From Sphingobacterium yanglingense (GTDB lineage Bacteria; Bacteroidota; Bacteroidia; Sphingobacteriales; Sphingobacteriaceae), in the NCBI RefSeq assembly GCF_004363245.1, contig NZ_SNYV01000011.1, positions 992,001-1,056,000 of the forward strand: a DNA stretch of 64,000 nt, given 5' to 3'. Of this stretch, positions 1-7,778 are shown piece by piece. The notes under the pieces were generated by a model. The model worked only from the letters and a program-made list of their open reading frames with translations. It did no database searches and had not been told where the DNA came from. Numbering within the stretch: position 1 is the first letter of the stretch; every line of letters starts with the position of its first letter. The translations under genes were made by a program, and so were the position numbers.

Positions 1-2204
1 CCTCCAGGTACATCTTCATCAACCACCAATAGACGATTAGTCTTTTGCAAAGAGTTTGCGCACAGGTGCGTCCGATCAAATGGTTGCAAACACTGTATGT
101 CAATAATTTCTATAGATATACCGATCTTATCTAATTCTAATGCCGCTTCTTGCACCAGTCTCAAAGTCGATCCATACGACACCACGGTAACATCAGTTCC
201 CTCCCTCATAATTTCCGCAATTCCCAATGGCACCGTAAAATCTCCGACATTATCAGGCATCTTCTCTTTAAGACGATATCCATTCAGGCACTCTATCACC
301 AAAGCAGGGTCATCCGATTTCAACAAAGTATTGTACATCCCTGCTGCTTGAGTCATATTACGAGGCACACAGATATGAATTCCACGTAAAGCACCCAGCA
401 GTACTGTCATTGGCGAGCCTGAATGCCATATTCCCTCCAGACGATGTCCACGAGTACGTATGATCACAGGAGCTTTTTGCTGTCCTTTCGTACGATATCC
501 CAACGTAGCCAGATCGTCACTTAGCACAGGCAGAGCATATATTAAGTAATCCAAATATTGAATCTCTGCGATCGGACGGAGCCCTCTGACAGCAAGACCT
601 ATACCTTTTCCTATGATGGTCGACTCACGGATTCCCGTATCAAAGACCCGCATATCACCAAATTTATCCTGCAAACCTGCAAACCCTTGGTTTACGTCAC
701 CGATCTTTCCTACATCTTCACCGAAAGCCAAGATTCGCTCGTCCTTCTTAAAATTAGCTTCAAAACAAGCATTCAGTACTTCCCGCCCATCGACTATAGC
801 TGCATTTTCACCATAAGCAGCTTCGACAACATCAACATGCAGCGGACTATTGTCCGACTCCACATAAAGCGAACTGTTATATCTATCTTCGTTAAGCTTT
901 TGCTTTTCCTTATACCAGATCAACAACGCCTGTTTCTGTGGAGAATCTTTAAAACGTAATTCTCGTAGCACCTGTCTTACCGTCGAATACACCTCTTTTA
1001 AAGATGACTCCGAAGAGCTGATCAAAGTTTTTAAAGGCAACTCGACTACCTCTTCATTGATTTCCGAAAGTAATGAAACAGCCTCTTCAAGTTCACTTTG
1101 CAACATCTTACGGTAATCGGACCAAGCTCGACGCTGCTCAATTCGTACAAAATCCTTCGCTTTGTCCTCTATTTCGGTCAATTCATCTTCTGTAGCTATA
1201 CCTGCATCCAACATCCATTGGCGCATTTTCGTATTACAGTCATAATCGACCTCCCACTGTAACCGTTCTTTCGTTTTATATCGCTCGTGCGAACCCGAAG
1301 ATGAATGTCCCTGCGGTTGTGTCAGTTCAGTAACATGTACTATACATGGAATATGTTCCTCACGAGCAATTTTTGCAACCTTCTCGTACGTCTCACAAAG
1401 ACCTGCATAATCCCATCCCTTTACCTTAAAGATTTCAAATCCATTCCCATTTTCATCCCGTTGAAATCCTTTCAGCACCTCAGAAATATCTCCTTTTGTA
1501 GTCTGTACTTCATTAGGTACCGAAATACCGTAACCGTCATCCCAAATAGATATTACAGCAGGAATCTGATGCACACCAGCTGCATTTATCACTTCCCAAA
1601 ACACCCCTTCAGAAGTAGCGGCATTTCCAATATTACAGAAAGCAACCTCATTACCATTCTTCGAAAAATACCCTAGATAAGATAGATCTTTATTATTCCG
1701 ATACAACTTCGAAGCTAACCCGAGTCCCATCGTACGGGCCATCTGCCCACCAGTAGTTGATATATCAGAAAATGAATTCTTTAGTGCAGTTTGATCTTTC
1801 CAGTTACCCTCTTCATCCAACAGACTAGTTGAAAAGTGCGCGACCATCTGACGTCCACCCGACGATATGTCGGCTTCGATATCAGGATTTGCGTACAACT
1901 GGGAGAAAAAATTATAAAGCGTACTTATTCCCGATACAAAAGCAAATGTCTGATCTCTATAATAGCCAGAACGCCAATCCCCAGGTTCAAAAACCTTAGC
2001 CAACGCTATCTGAGCTAACTCTTTACCATCTCCAAAAATCCCAAACTTAGCTTTACCTGTCAGCACCTCTTTGCGCCCCAACAAACTCACTATTCTACTC
2101 TGCACCGCAAACTCATAATCCTTCTTAATAATTTGACGAAAATCATCAAAACTTAATTTAGAGTTCGATAAATCTACGGAGACTTTCAAATCTGTGTTCA
2201 TCAT
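1..2204 (-). CDS. 2-oxoacid dehydrogenase E1, fused alpha and beta subunits (3' end outside window)
   Basis: This is the thiamine-dependent E1 of a branched-chain-type 2-oxoacid dehydrogenase, decarboxylating 2-oxoacids and passing the acyl group to E2 lipoyl domains in the cytoplasm. I translated the minus strand from 2204 and the frame stays open to base 1, giving about 734 residues without a stop. The first half is the alpha domain, with the cofactor region GNAATSEG followed by WDDGYGIS. The second half is the beta pyrimidine-binding domain (AFGEDVGKIGDVNQG) and the start of the C-terminal transketolase domain, ending VDEDVPGG at the window edge. Such fusions are normal in Bacteroidota. 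Two ATGs lie in tandem (2204 and 2201). A TAnnTTTG box lies just upstream. The first motif has Asn where the textbook TPP motif has Asp; this may be usual for the fused family. The exact substrate cannot be told from sequence. Confidence 0.9.
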   Translation of the reverse strand, partial: MMNTDLKVSVDLSNSKLSFDDFRQIIKKDYEFAVQSRIVSLLGRKEVLTGKAKFGIFGDGKELAQIALAKVFEPGDWRSGYYRDQTFAFVSGISTLYNFFSQLYANPDIEADISSGGRQMVAHFSTSLLDEEGNWKDQTALKNSFSDISTTGGQMARTMGLGLASKLYRNNKDLSYLGYFSKNGNEVAFCNIGNAATSEGVFWEVINAAGVHQIPAVISIWDDGYGISVPNEVQTTKGDISEVLKGFQRDENGNGFEIFKVKGWDYAGLCETYEKVAKIAREEHIPCIVHVTELTQPQGHSSSGSHERYKTKERLQWEVDYDCNTKMRQWMLDAGIATEDELTEIEDKAKDFVRIEQRRAWSDYRKMLQSELEEAVSLLSEINEEVVELPLKTLISSSESSLKEVYSTVRQVLRELRFKDSPQKQALLIWYKEKQKLNEDRYNSSLYVESDNSPLHVDVVEAAYGENAAIVDGREVLNACFEANFKKDERILAFGEDVGKIGDVNQGFAGLQDKFGDMRVFDTGIRESTIIGKGIGLAVRGLRPIAEIQYLDYLIYALPVLSDDLATLGYRTKGQQKAPVIIRTRGHRLEGIWHSGSPMTVLLGALRGIHICVPRNMTQAAGMYNTLLKSDDPALVIECLNGYRLKEKMPDNVGDFTVPLGIAEIMREGTDVTVVSYGSTLRLVQEAALELDKIGISIEIIDIQCLQPFDRTHLCANSLQKTNRLLVVDEDVPG

Positions 2205-2225
2205 TAATTTAATGTTCTGTTTCAA

Positions 2226-2233
2226 CAAAAGTA
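2226..2233 (-). promoter_or_regulatory. Bacteroidota -7 element for the E1 gene
   Basis: On the minus strand this reads TACTTTTG, an exact match to the Bacteroidota -7 consensus TAnnTTTG, 22 bases before the E1 start. A TTG at 2250-2252 could be part of the -33 element but the spacing is shorter than ideal. Confidence 0.45.
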
Positions 2234-2487
2234 GCAATTTTACTTCTTACAATATAAGTATTAATTTTATTAATCACTTTATCCCCACTGCCAGATAGAC
2301 TTACACAAATGACATCATTACCTAGCCCTTAAGCCATAGCATTATAGATCCTATACACCTTTCCTCCCTAGCTTTCCATCTATCATCAATTAAACCTTAT
2401 TATTGTATTAATTTAAAAGAGACTTTAGAATATACGTTATTATTATGTACTTTTAAACGCAACTTTAACGTAATAACACATACATTA

Positions 2488-3219
2488 ATGACTTTAAAAA
2501 ACAGTGTGGAAAGCGCCGAAAACGGTCTAGGGGACTTAGAAAAAACAGTACTCATCAATGCTTTGATTCAGACGCCAATTAATGAGCGTGATCAAAACTG
2601 GGTGGCAACTTTTTTAGAAAACATAGCTGAAGCAAATCTTAAGTTAGGTGCTCCGGAAGTAATAATAGCGAGCGACGGCTTTCCTTACGTACAGCTGGAA
2701 ACAGTTAATGCGAATGAAAACTTTCAGGCCTTTGTTATCAACAAACAATTACCCACCTTATTGCTACAAGGTTTCGGTATAGTGATCAATGCGCAGAATA
2801 CCCAACCAGATTGGATATTTACGTATGGTGATATTGCCAACTTCGAACTGAATGACACTTTCTACAGTGATGATAGCATCTTTTCCGTTCACAAAGAAAA
2901 TGTAGTGATCGGCAGCGACGAAAAGATACTTATAGGCCAACCTTCCGACAATATCCTACCAAAATATATCCGTAAACAACTTAGAGAATTCTTACAACAT
3001 GCAGGAGTAAACGTACCTAAGACCATGCTTATTGCCCGAAACTTTGAGGACGAAGCACAGGTCAAACAGGACTTAGTTTTCAATTTCACCCCTGCCCAAT
3101 TCGCAAGCGAACAAGATTTTCAACAGATAGGAAATACTGTAGCTTGGTTTCTGCCTCGCCACTACTCCATCCTATTCATTGATGATATGGCCGTAGAAAA
3201 TGGTTTTGAAGCAATTTAA
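2488..3219 (+). CDS. conserved-looking hypothetical protein, 243 residues
   Basis: I do not recognise this family. The protein has no signal peptide or membrane segment and looks like a soluble cytoplasmic alpha/beta protein, acidic overall. The first 20 residues are polar and probably flexible. A central stretch describes alternating hydrophobic strands (LLLQGFGIVI, WIFTYGDIANFEL), and the C-terminal third is regular alpha/beta ending in HYSILFIDD. It stands alone, divergent from the E1 gene and 81 bases upstream of a Nudix gene on the same strand, so the two could be co-transcribed. The frame is uninterrupted and its amino-acid composition is that of a real protein. No function is proposed. 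Confidence 0.75.
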   Translation: MTLKNSVESAENGLGDLEKTVLINALIQTPINERDQNWVATFLENIAEANLKLGAPEVIIASDGFPYVQLETVNANENFQAFVINKQLPTLLLQGFGIVINAQNTQPDWIFTYGDIANFELNDTFYSDDSIFSVHKENVVIGSDEKILIGQPSDNILPKYIRKQLREFLQHAGVNVPKTMLIARNFEDEAQVKQDLVFNFTPAQFASEQDFQQIGNTVAWFLPRHYSILFIDDMAVENGFEAI

Positions 3220-3300
3220 CACGCTGATAGACCTATTAAGTAAAAAAGGAAATCCAATACGGATAGTACAATAAGATAATACAACAAACTATAAAGAACT

Positions 3301-3762
3301 ATGTACCTGTTCAATGTAAGAGTGTATGGGATATTAATTGACGCAAATGACCGCGTCTTAGTCAGTGATGAACGCACACAGAGCGTAGCATTCACAAAAT
3401 TTCCCGGAGGAGGTCTAGAATACGGTGAAGGACTATTAGATGCCTTAAAGCGTGAGTTTATGGAGGAATGCAATCTAAAGATTGAAATCGTCCGCCATTT
3501 GTATACAACAGATTTTTACGAAAAATCAAGCTTTAACAATAGCCAGATCATATCCATATACTATTTAGTTAAAGCTGTGGATACGTTGAATGTACCGCTA
3601 AAAGATAAAGCGATGGATTTCAACAGTGATAACGTACTTGAAAAAGAAGAAGTATTCAGACTCGTTGATTGCAATCAATTATTGAGCAAGCATCTAACCT
3701 TTAAAACGGATCAGGTTGCCTGGGAGGTATACAAAAACACAAGCAATTTTCGCAATAGTTAA
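3301..3762 (+). CDS. Nudix hydrolase
   Basis: A Nudix-family pyrophosphohydrolase of 153 residues, expected to hydrolyse a nucleoside diphosphate linked to another moiety with Mg2+ or Mn2+. The Nudix box lies at residues 37-59, with G37, E43 and the R51-E52-F-M-E55-E56 helix; the usual late Gly is Asn58. The N-terminal VRVYGILID strand and the FPGGGLEYGE turn fit the fold. Substrate cannot be assigned: the family covers (d)NTPs, ADP-ribose, NADH and others. The gene starts with ATG and ends 158 bases before a clear terminator. The upstream hypothetical gene may share its transcript. Confidence 0.85.
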   Translation: MYLFNVRVYGILIDANDRVLVSDERTQSVAFTKFPGGGLEYGEGLLDALKREFMEECNLKIEIVRHLYTTDFYEKSSFNNSQIISIYYLVKAVDTLNVPLKDKAMDFNSDNVLEKEEVFRLVDCNQLLSKHLTFKTDQVAWEVYKNTSNFRNS

Positions 3763-3920
3763 CTTAAGGCACAATCATTTTTTATTTTCAAAAAAGCTTG
3801 ATTATTCTAAAAATGATTTATAATTTTATAACAACGAAATCAGCCTCATTTTTACATGGAGTTGATTCTCAAACTTGAAGCTCCTTTTCTAGGCGCTCCA
3901 TTTTATAGTTAGTGTGATTA

Positions 3921-3955
3921 TAAGGCGATATCCCAAATATCGCCTTATTTATTGT
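3921..3955 (+). terminator. rho-independent terminator downstream of the Nudix gene
   Basis: An 11-bp perfect stem (3921-3931 with 3937-3947) with a five-base loop CCCAA is followed by a T-rich run (TTTATTG) on the plus strand, fitting termination of the Nudix transcript. It also lies beyond the end of the minus-strand rlmH/smORF unit, but without a T-run in that direction. Confidence 0.75.
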
Positions 3956-4004
3956 TTATCAATAAAATTAAAATTAAGCTCAATAACTTGTATTTCGTCT
4001 AATT

Positions 4005-4136
4005 TTAACCAATAAAATAGGCCAATGCTACGACAACCAATCCTCCTAGTATAATCAGCCATTTTAGGCCTTTTCCACTGTCAGCCCCTTCATCGCTCTT
4101 GAACCTGTAGTCCCTTTTATACTTATCCATATTCAT
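4005..4136 (-). CDS. 43-residue single-pass membrane smORF
   Basis: A short reading frame not long enough for ordinary gene calling. It encodes MNMDKYKRDYRF, then a polar charged segment, then a hydrophobic C-terminal helix (WLIILGGLVVVALAYFIG) and stop. The predicted topology is a cytosolic charged N-terminus and one membrane anchor at the extreme C-terminus. An AGGAGGT ribosome binding site lies 5 bases before the ATG, unusually strong for this phylum, which supports translation. It lies 52 bases downstream of rlmH on the same strand, so the two may form one transcript. A second ATG at codon 3 would also work. Function unknown. Confidence 0.65.
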   Translation of the reverse strand: MNMDKYKRDYRFKSDEGADSGKGLKWLIILGGLVVVALAYFIG

Positions 4137-4140
4137 ACTT

Positions 4141-4147
4141 ACCTCCT
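4141..4147 (-). promoter_or_regulatory. strong Shine-Dalgarno site for the 43-residue smORF
   Basis: Reads AGGAGGT on the minus strand, with four bases (AAGT) after it before the ATG at 4136. Bacteroidota genes usually lack such sites, so it decides in favour of this small frame being translated. Confidence 0.6.
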
Positions 4148-4188
4148 TTTATATATCAATGATGCGAAAAATACACAAATTTCACAAA

Positions 4189-4662
4189 TTATTCATGATG
4201 ATAGGGTTCGCCTTTCATTATTGTAAATGCCCTGTAGACCTGCTCAACGAAAAACAGACGCACCATCTGATGCGAAAACGTGAGCTTAGACAATGACATT
4301 TGCGCATTAGCCCTCTCCCTGACTTTTGCAGCAAATCCATAAGGACCTCCAATCAAAAAGACAACGTGCTGCACACTCGTTATCATTTTTTGTTGTAGAT
4401 AGTCCGCAAATTCCACTGATCTGAATTCTTTTCCCTTCTCATCCAATAAAACCACAAAATCTGTATTTGTCAGATTTTTCAGAAAGAATTCAGCTTCTTT
4501 ATCCATCTGCTGCATTGCCGACATATTCTTTACATTTTTTACATCAGGCAGTATCGAAATATTAAATGTTATATAATGTTTAAGTCTTTTGAGGTATTTA
4601 TCAATCCCTTCCTGAATAAACTTATCATCGGTCTTTCCGATACACAGCAAACTAATTTTCAT
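4189..4662 (-). CDS. rlmH: 23S rRNA (pseudouridine1915-N3)-methyltransferase RlmH
   Basis: A SPOUT-fold methyltransferase of 157 residues that methylates pseudouridine 1915 in helix 69 of 23S rRNA on assembled ribosomes, using S-adenosylmethionine. The sequence shows the family N-terminus (MKISLLCIG), the cofactor-binding knot loop GGPYG at 105-109 and the diagnostic C-terminus EQVYRAFTIMKGEPYHHE. The frame is open nine codons further upstream, but homologues begin at MKI and total about 155-157 residues, so I place the start at 4662. The smORF follows on the same strand. Orthologues are single-copy housekeeping genes. Confidence 0.95.
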   Translation of the reverse strand: MKISLLCIGKTDDKFIQEGIDKYLKRLKHYITFNISILPDVKNVKNMSAMQQMDKEAEFFLKNLTNTDFVVLLDEKGKEFRSVEFADYLQQKMITSVQHVVFLIGGPYGFAAKVRERANAQMSLSKLTFSHQMVRLFFVEQVYRAFTIMKGEPYHHE

Positions 4663-4689
4663 ATCGCAAAATTGCAAATTAATAGCCAA

Positions 4690-4868
4690 TAAAAAAGCAT
4701 CATCCTTTATTGAAATATTTCCAACAGTAAAAGGACCTATACCATTTAATCCCTAGACAAGAGAATTTCCTAAATATGCATAGTAAGAAAAATCTCCAAT
4801 GACTAGACCAAGTAAAGCGATAATATCGAGAGTAATACTGGCTATAGACCATCTATATAGAAGCTTAA
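4690..4868. other. intergenic stretch without a visible gene
   Basis: Together with 4909-4970 this makes up most of a roughly 300-base gap between rlmH and the tRNA-Ser terminator. I see no reading frame, RNA gene or clear promoter here apart from the tandem repeat at 4869-4908. Confidence 0.5.
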
Positions 4869-4908
4869 GCGGACTTAAGGCGACTTCAGGGGACTTCAGG
4901 GGACTTGA
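4869..4908. repeat. four-copy 10-bp tandem repeat
   Basis: Four consecutive 10-base units read GCGGACTTAA, GGCGACTTCA, GGGGACTTCA and GGGGACTTGA. All share the core GACTT. It lies in the intergenic gap between rlmH and tRNA-Ser, outside any gene. Confidence 0.85.
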
Positions 4909-4966
4909 CCAAACTATAGAAAGTCAGACATAAAATTCTCCCCCCGATTTTCATCCCTCTAAACGC

Positions 4967-4997
4967 AAAAAACCTCCATCTTTCGATGAAGGTTTTT
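4967..4997 (-). terminator. rho-independent terminator of tRNA-Ser
   Basis: On the minus strand a 10-bp stem (4985-4994 with 4971-4980, one mismatch) with a GAAA tetraloop is followed by TTTTTT. It begins a few bases after the 3' end of the tRNA. Confidence 0.8.
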
Positions 4998-5000
4998 CTG

Positions 5001-5085
5001 CGGAGAGCGAGGGATTCGAACCCCCGAACCTGTGACAGTTAACGGTTTTCAAGACCGCCGCATTCGACCACTCTGCCAGCTCTCC
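5001..5085 (-). tRNA. tRNA-Ser (UGA)
   Basis: An 85-base class II tRNA on the minus strand. The acceptor stem pairs GGAGAGC (5085-5079) with GCTCTCC (5008-5002), and the discriminator base is G. The anticodon loop CTTGAAA gives anticodon UGA, reading UCA/UCG serine codons. A long variable arm follows the anticodon stem and the T arm carries GGTTCGAATCC. CCA is not encoded. It is followed by its own terminator. Confidence 0.95.
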
Positions 5086-5165
5086 GCCACAAAAGTAGAA
5101 ATTCTAGGTTGATTTGCAAAATTTATTTCAAAAAAACGCATCAGCAAACCAACAAACCCTGATTA

Positions 5166-5690
5166 TTAACTTTTTACAAACTGTAATTCACCTTCAAACT
5201 TAACCTCTTCAGACACCATTACGCCTCCAGTTTCCAATGCAGCATTCCAAGTAAGACCAAATTCGGAACGATTGATTGCTCCCTTTACGGTATACCCTAC
5301 TTTATCATTTCCCCATGGATCTTTTGCCATACCACCAAACTCTGCTTTGATTACGATAGGCTTTGTTATTCCTTTTACCGTCAAATCACCATGGATCTTG
5401 AACTCATCCTGGACATCCCCAACTACGGATGTTGAAACAAACGTAATATCTGGATATTTCTCTGAGTCAAAAAAATCTCCTCCTTTCAAATGTTGATCTC
5501 TTTGCTCATTTTTAGTATCAATTGAACTCGCATCAATCTTTACCGTAACCACTCCTTTTGAAATATCATCCGATTCACTATTAATAGATACTTCAAAGTT
5601 TTTAAACTGCCCCTTTACTGAAGAGATCATCATATGACGTACTTTAAACTCAATTTCACTGTGCGCCGTATCTAAATTCCATGTTGCCAT
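5166..5690 (-). CDS. YceI-family lipid-binding protein (cytoplasmic form)
   Basis: A YceI-type lipocalin-like beta-barrel of 174 residues, a fold that binds polyisoprenoid or other long-chain lipids. The family signature is clear from the start (WNLDTAHSEIEFKVRHMM) through VTVKIDASSIDTKNEQRDQHLK, FFDSEKYPDITF and GDLTVKGITKPI. Unlike the secreted Escherichia coli YceI, this protein has no signal peptide and begins directly with the barrel, so it is probably cytoplasmic. It stands alone. A TAnnTTTG element lies 66 bases upstream of the ATG. The physiological ligand is unknown. Confidence 0.9.
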   Translation of the reverse strand: MATWNLDTAHSEIEFKVRHMMISSVKGQFKNFEVSINSESDDISKGVVTVKIDASSIDTKNEQRDQHLKGGDFFDSEKYPDITFVSTSVVGDVQDEFKIHGDLTVKGITKPIVIKAEFGGMAKDPWGNDKVGYTVKGAINRSEFGLTWNAALETGGVMVSEEVKFEGELQFVKS

Positions 5691-5755
5691 AATACTATTT
5701 TTTATAACTTGTTAATATAATAAACTGTTTTTATCCTTATTTGTTCTTGATAATA

Positions 5756-5763
5756 CAAAGGTA
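5756..5763 (-). promoter_or_regulatory. Bacteroidota -7 element for the YceI gene
   Basis: Reads TACCTTTG on the minus strand, an exact TAnnTTTG match 66 bases before the YceI start. No convincing -33 TTTG is visible. Confidence 0.45.
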
Positions 5764-5916
5764 AATACAAGAAATAGCTCCATTCTTAACCTAGATTAAG
5801 ATTTTAAAAAAATTATACAACTGTAGAGCAAGCAGTTATTATCTAAGGGATAAAAAAAAGAACAATAATTTTGTATTTCACATCCAAAAGCCTACTTTTG
5901 TTGCGTTGAAAGCGAG

Positions 5917-5990
5917 GCGCCCATAGCTCAGCTGGATAGAGCAACGGTTTTCTAAACCGTCGGTCTCAGGTTCGAATCCTGATGGGCGTA
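5917..5990 (+). tRNA. tRNA-Arg (UCU)
   Basis: A 74-base tRNA. GCGCCCA (5917-5923) pairs with TGGGCGT (5983-5989), with a G-U pair at the end, and A5990 is the discriminator. The D arm reads TAGCTCAGCTGGATAGAGCA. The anticodon loop TTTCTAA gives UCU, reading AGA/AGG arginine codons. The T arm carries GGTTCGAATCC. CCA is not encoded. Confidence 0.95.
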
Positions 5991-5993
5991 CAG

Positions 5994-6026
5994 AATACTC
6001 TAGATTACTCTAGAGTATTTTTTTTT
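5994..6026 (+). terminator. terminator of tRNA-Arg
   Basis: An 11-bp perfect stem, AATACTCTAGA (5994-6004) with TCTAGAGTATT (6009-6019), loop TTAC, followed by a run of T. It starts four bases after the tRNA. Confidence 0.85.
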
Positions 6027-6079
6027 GCCATTATTTACCATTTTTTTTACTTATCTTGCAATACTTTAAAAATAACATA

Positions 6080-6271
6080 ATGAACAAAGGCAAAATTAAA
6101 TTTTTCAATGAAACTAAAGGATTTGGTTTTATTACTCCAGAAGATGGAAGTGCAGATGTATTCGTACACGTATCTGCTCTAAAAAACCAAGTATCTGAAG
6201 GTGACGTTGTAACTTTCGATACAGAAAGAACTCAAAGAGGTATCAATGCAGTTAACGTGCAATTAGCATAA
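6080..6271 (+). CDS. cold-shock domain protein (CspA family)
   Basis: A 63-residue single-domain cold-shock protein, an OB-fold that binds single-stranded RNA or DNA and melts RNA secondary structure. RNP1 is KGFGFI (residues 13-18) and RNP2 is VFVHV (27-31), with the usual GKIKFFN start and an EGDVVTFD strand. The frame is open eight codons upstream, but MNKGKIKFF is the family start. It has its own terminator and lies only 54 bases after the tRNA-Arg terminator, so its promoter and leader must be compact. Whether it is cold-induced cannot be told. Confidence 0.95.
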   Translation: MNKGKIKFFNETKGFGFITPEDGSADVFVHVSALKNQVSEGDVVTFDTERTQRGINAVNVQLA

Positions 6272-6293
6272 TATATTACAACAATACTTTCTT

Positions 6294-6329
6294 AAAAAGG
6301 ATAGAACATTATGATCTATCCTTTTTTTT
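6294..6329 (+). terminator. terminator of the cold-shock gene
   Basis: A 12-bp stem (6294-6305 with 6315-6326) built on AAAAAGGATAGA and its complement, running into a T tract. It serves the plus-strand cold-shock gene and, with A-rich flanks, possibly the convergent NYN gene. Confidence 0.8.
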
Positions 6330-6352
6330 GTATAACAATCAACAACACTAGC

Positions 6353-7111
6353 CTACTTCAGTCTCAAGTAAATATGTTTAACATGTTTATGCCCTCCAGA
6401 ATCCCGTTCGTCAATTTCAAACTTATTAATGTATTTGATTAAATCATACAATTTATTGAAACCATAATTTCGAGGATCAAAGTCAGGCTTTTTCTTAGAA
6501 ATAAAGCTACCAAGGGACCCCAAGAAAGTCCAACCTGTTTCATCAGCCAGGTCATCCACACTGTTCACAATAAGCGTCACTGTCTTCTTGTCGACCTTAT
6601 CTATAGCTTTCTCTGTCGGCTTCCCGTTTTCTTTTACAACAGACTTGACGGCTACCTTAACATCCTCTTCTTTCTCTACAGGCTTCAGAATCTCCAGATA
6701 AATAAACTTATTACAGGCTGCAATAAAAGGCTTCGGTGTCTTACGTTCGCCTAATCCAATGACCAACATCCCAGCTTCCCGAAGCCGTGTCGCTAACCGT
6801 GTAAAATCGCTATCACTGGACACGATACAGAAACCATTTACTTTTTCAGAATACAAGATATCCATAGCATCAATTATCAACGCACTGTCCGAGGAGTTCT
6901 TTCCTGTAGTATAACTATATTGTTGTATAGGCGTGATGGCATTATCCAACAGTACATTTTTCCATCCCGAAAGATGGGGCTTTGTCCAGTCCCCATATAT
7001 ACGTTTTACGGTAGGAGTACCACTTTTAGATATCTCTTCAAGCATCTCCTTAATATTCGCGTAAGGAACATTATCGGCATCTATCAGTACAGCGAGTTTA
7101 TGGTCTTGCAT
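6353..7111 (-). CDS. LabA-like NYN domain ribonuclease with C-terminal OST-HTH domain
   Basis: A 252-residue cytoplasmic protein. The N-terminal NYN (PIN-like, LabA/DUF88) domain spans about residues 5-145 and keeps acidic metal-ligand motifs: LIDADN at 9-14 and SSDSDF further on. This fold cuts RNA in characterised relatives. A lysine-rich linker of about 30 residues follows. The C-terminal 75 residues resemble an OST-HTH/LOTUS domain (FLGSLGSFISKKKPDFDPRNYG), known for binding RNA, notably G-quadruplex RNA in some relatives. The pairing is widespread in bacteria but poorly characterised. The gene stands alone, convergent with the cold-shock gene. Confidence 0.85.
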   Translation of the reverse strand: MQDHKLAVLIDADNVPYANIKEMLEEISKSGTPTVKRIYGDWTKPHLSGWKNVLLDNAITPIQQYSYTTGKNSSDSALIIDAMDILYSEKVNGFCIVSSDSDFTRLATRLREAGMLVIGLGERKTPKPFIAACNKFIYLEILKPVEKEEDVKVAVKSVVKENGKPTEKAIDKVDKKTVTLIVNSVDDLADETGWTFLGSLGSFISKKKPDFDPRNYGFNKLYDLIKYINKFEIDERDSGGHKHVKHIYLRLK

Positions 7112-7174
7112 ACATCTTTCTATTTTATGTTTATACTATATTAGTAGCAAAACACATACCATTTAACTCCTCTT

Positions 7175-7651
7175 CTAGGCTAATATCGTATCCAACGATA
7201 CATCTAATCCTACTTTCACTAAATCCATCGCGACCATTGTCCTAAAGTGCTTTATATTGTCATTACCGAAGAAAATCCTTCTCGTGAGCAACTCATAATC
7301 ATGCATCGAAGGAACCACAATTATCAATACAAAATCAGCATCTCCTGTCACATAATAACATTGCTGAACTTCTGGTGTGGCTCTGAATATCGCTTTCGTT
7401 GTATCGATATACTCCGCTTTTTCACTTTCCATAATCACCTCAACAAATAACGTAATAGGCCTTCCTATCTTCTCTCTATTCACCACGCTGATATTGCGTT
7501 GTATAATCCCCTCTTCCTTCATTCGCTTCATCCGTCGCTGTACAGCAGCCGCAGACAGCCCGACCTGTTGTCCAATATCACGTTGTGGGGTAAAATTATC
7601 TTGCTGCAATATCTTCAAAATTGCAATATCCAGTTTATCCAATATTTCCAT
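7175..7651 (-). CDS. Lrp/AsnC-family transcriptional regulator
   Basis: A 158-residue regulator with an N-terminal winged helix-turn-helix (LDKLDIAILKILQQDN, then VGLSAAAVQRRMKRM) and a C-terminal RAM ligand-binding, oligomerising domain (FVEVIMESEKAEYIDT, CYYVTGDADFVLIIVV). The family senses amino acids and forms octamers that bend DNA. The frame is open to 7693, but that would put the start inside the TAnnTTTG box at 7691-7698, so I choose MEILDKLD at 7651. It is divergent from the EamA transporter gene 128 bases away and is a good candidate for its local regulator, as with many Lrp/exporter pairs. Confidence 0.9.
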   Translation of the reverse strand: MEILDKLDIAILKILQQDNFTPQRDIGQQVGLSAAAVQRRMKRMKEEGIIQRNISVVNREKIGRPITLFVEVIMESEKAEYIDTTKAIFRATPEVQQCYYVTGDADFVLIIVVPSMHDYELLTRRIFFGNDNIKHFRTMVAMDLVKVGLDVSLDTILA

Positions 7652-7690
7652 AATTACGTAACAAATGAAACAAAATTGCACAAATACACC

Positions 7691-7698
7691 CAAAATTA
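7691..7698 (-). promoter_or_regulatory. -7 element for the Lrp gene
   Basis: Minus strand TAATTTTG, exact TAnnTTTG. Predicted transcription begins near 7685, upstream of the chosen start at 7651 and inside the longer frame, which supports the shorter protein. Confidence 0.45.
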
Positions 7699-7723
7699 AT
7701 TAAAAAACACCGTTAGTATAATC

Positions 7724-7731
7724 TATTTTTG
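7724..7731 (+). promoter_or_regulatory. -7 element for the EamA gene
   Basis: Plus strand TATTTTTG, exact TAnnTTTG, 48 bases before ATG 7779. The longest possible frame would begin at its last base, so it argues for the later start. Confidence 0.45.
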
Positions 7732-7778
7732 TGCGACAACACAAAAACAAGAGCATATGCTCGACTTTTATCAACTAT

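Noticed and set aside
97..959. Several plus-strand reading frames at the left end, up to 133 residues.
   Set aside because: They lie opposite the E1 gene, which has clear domains on the minus strand; the plus frames look like low-complexity shadows.
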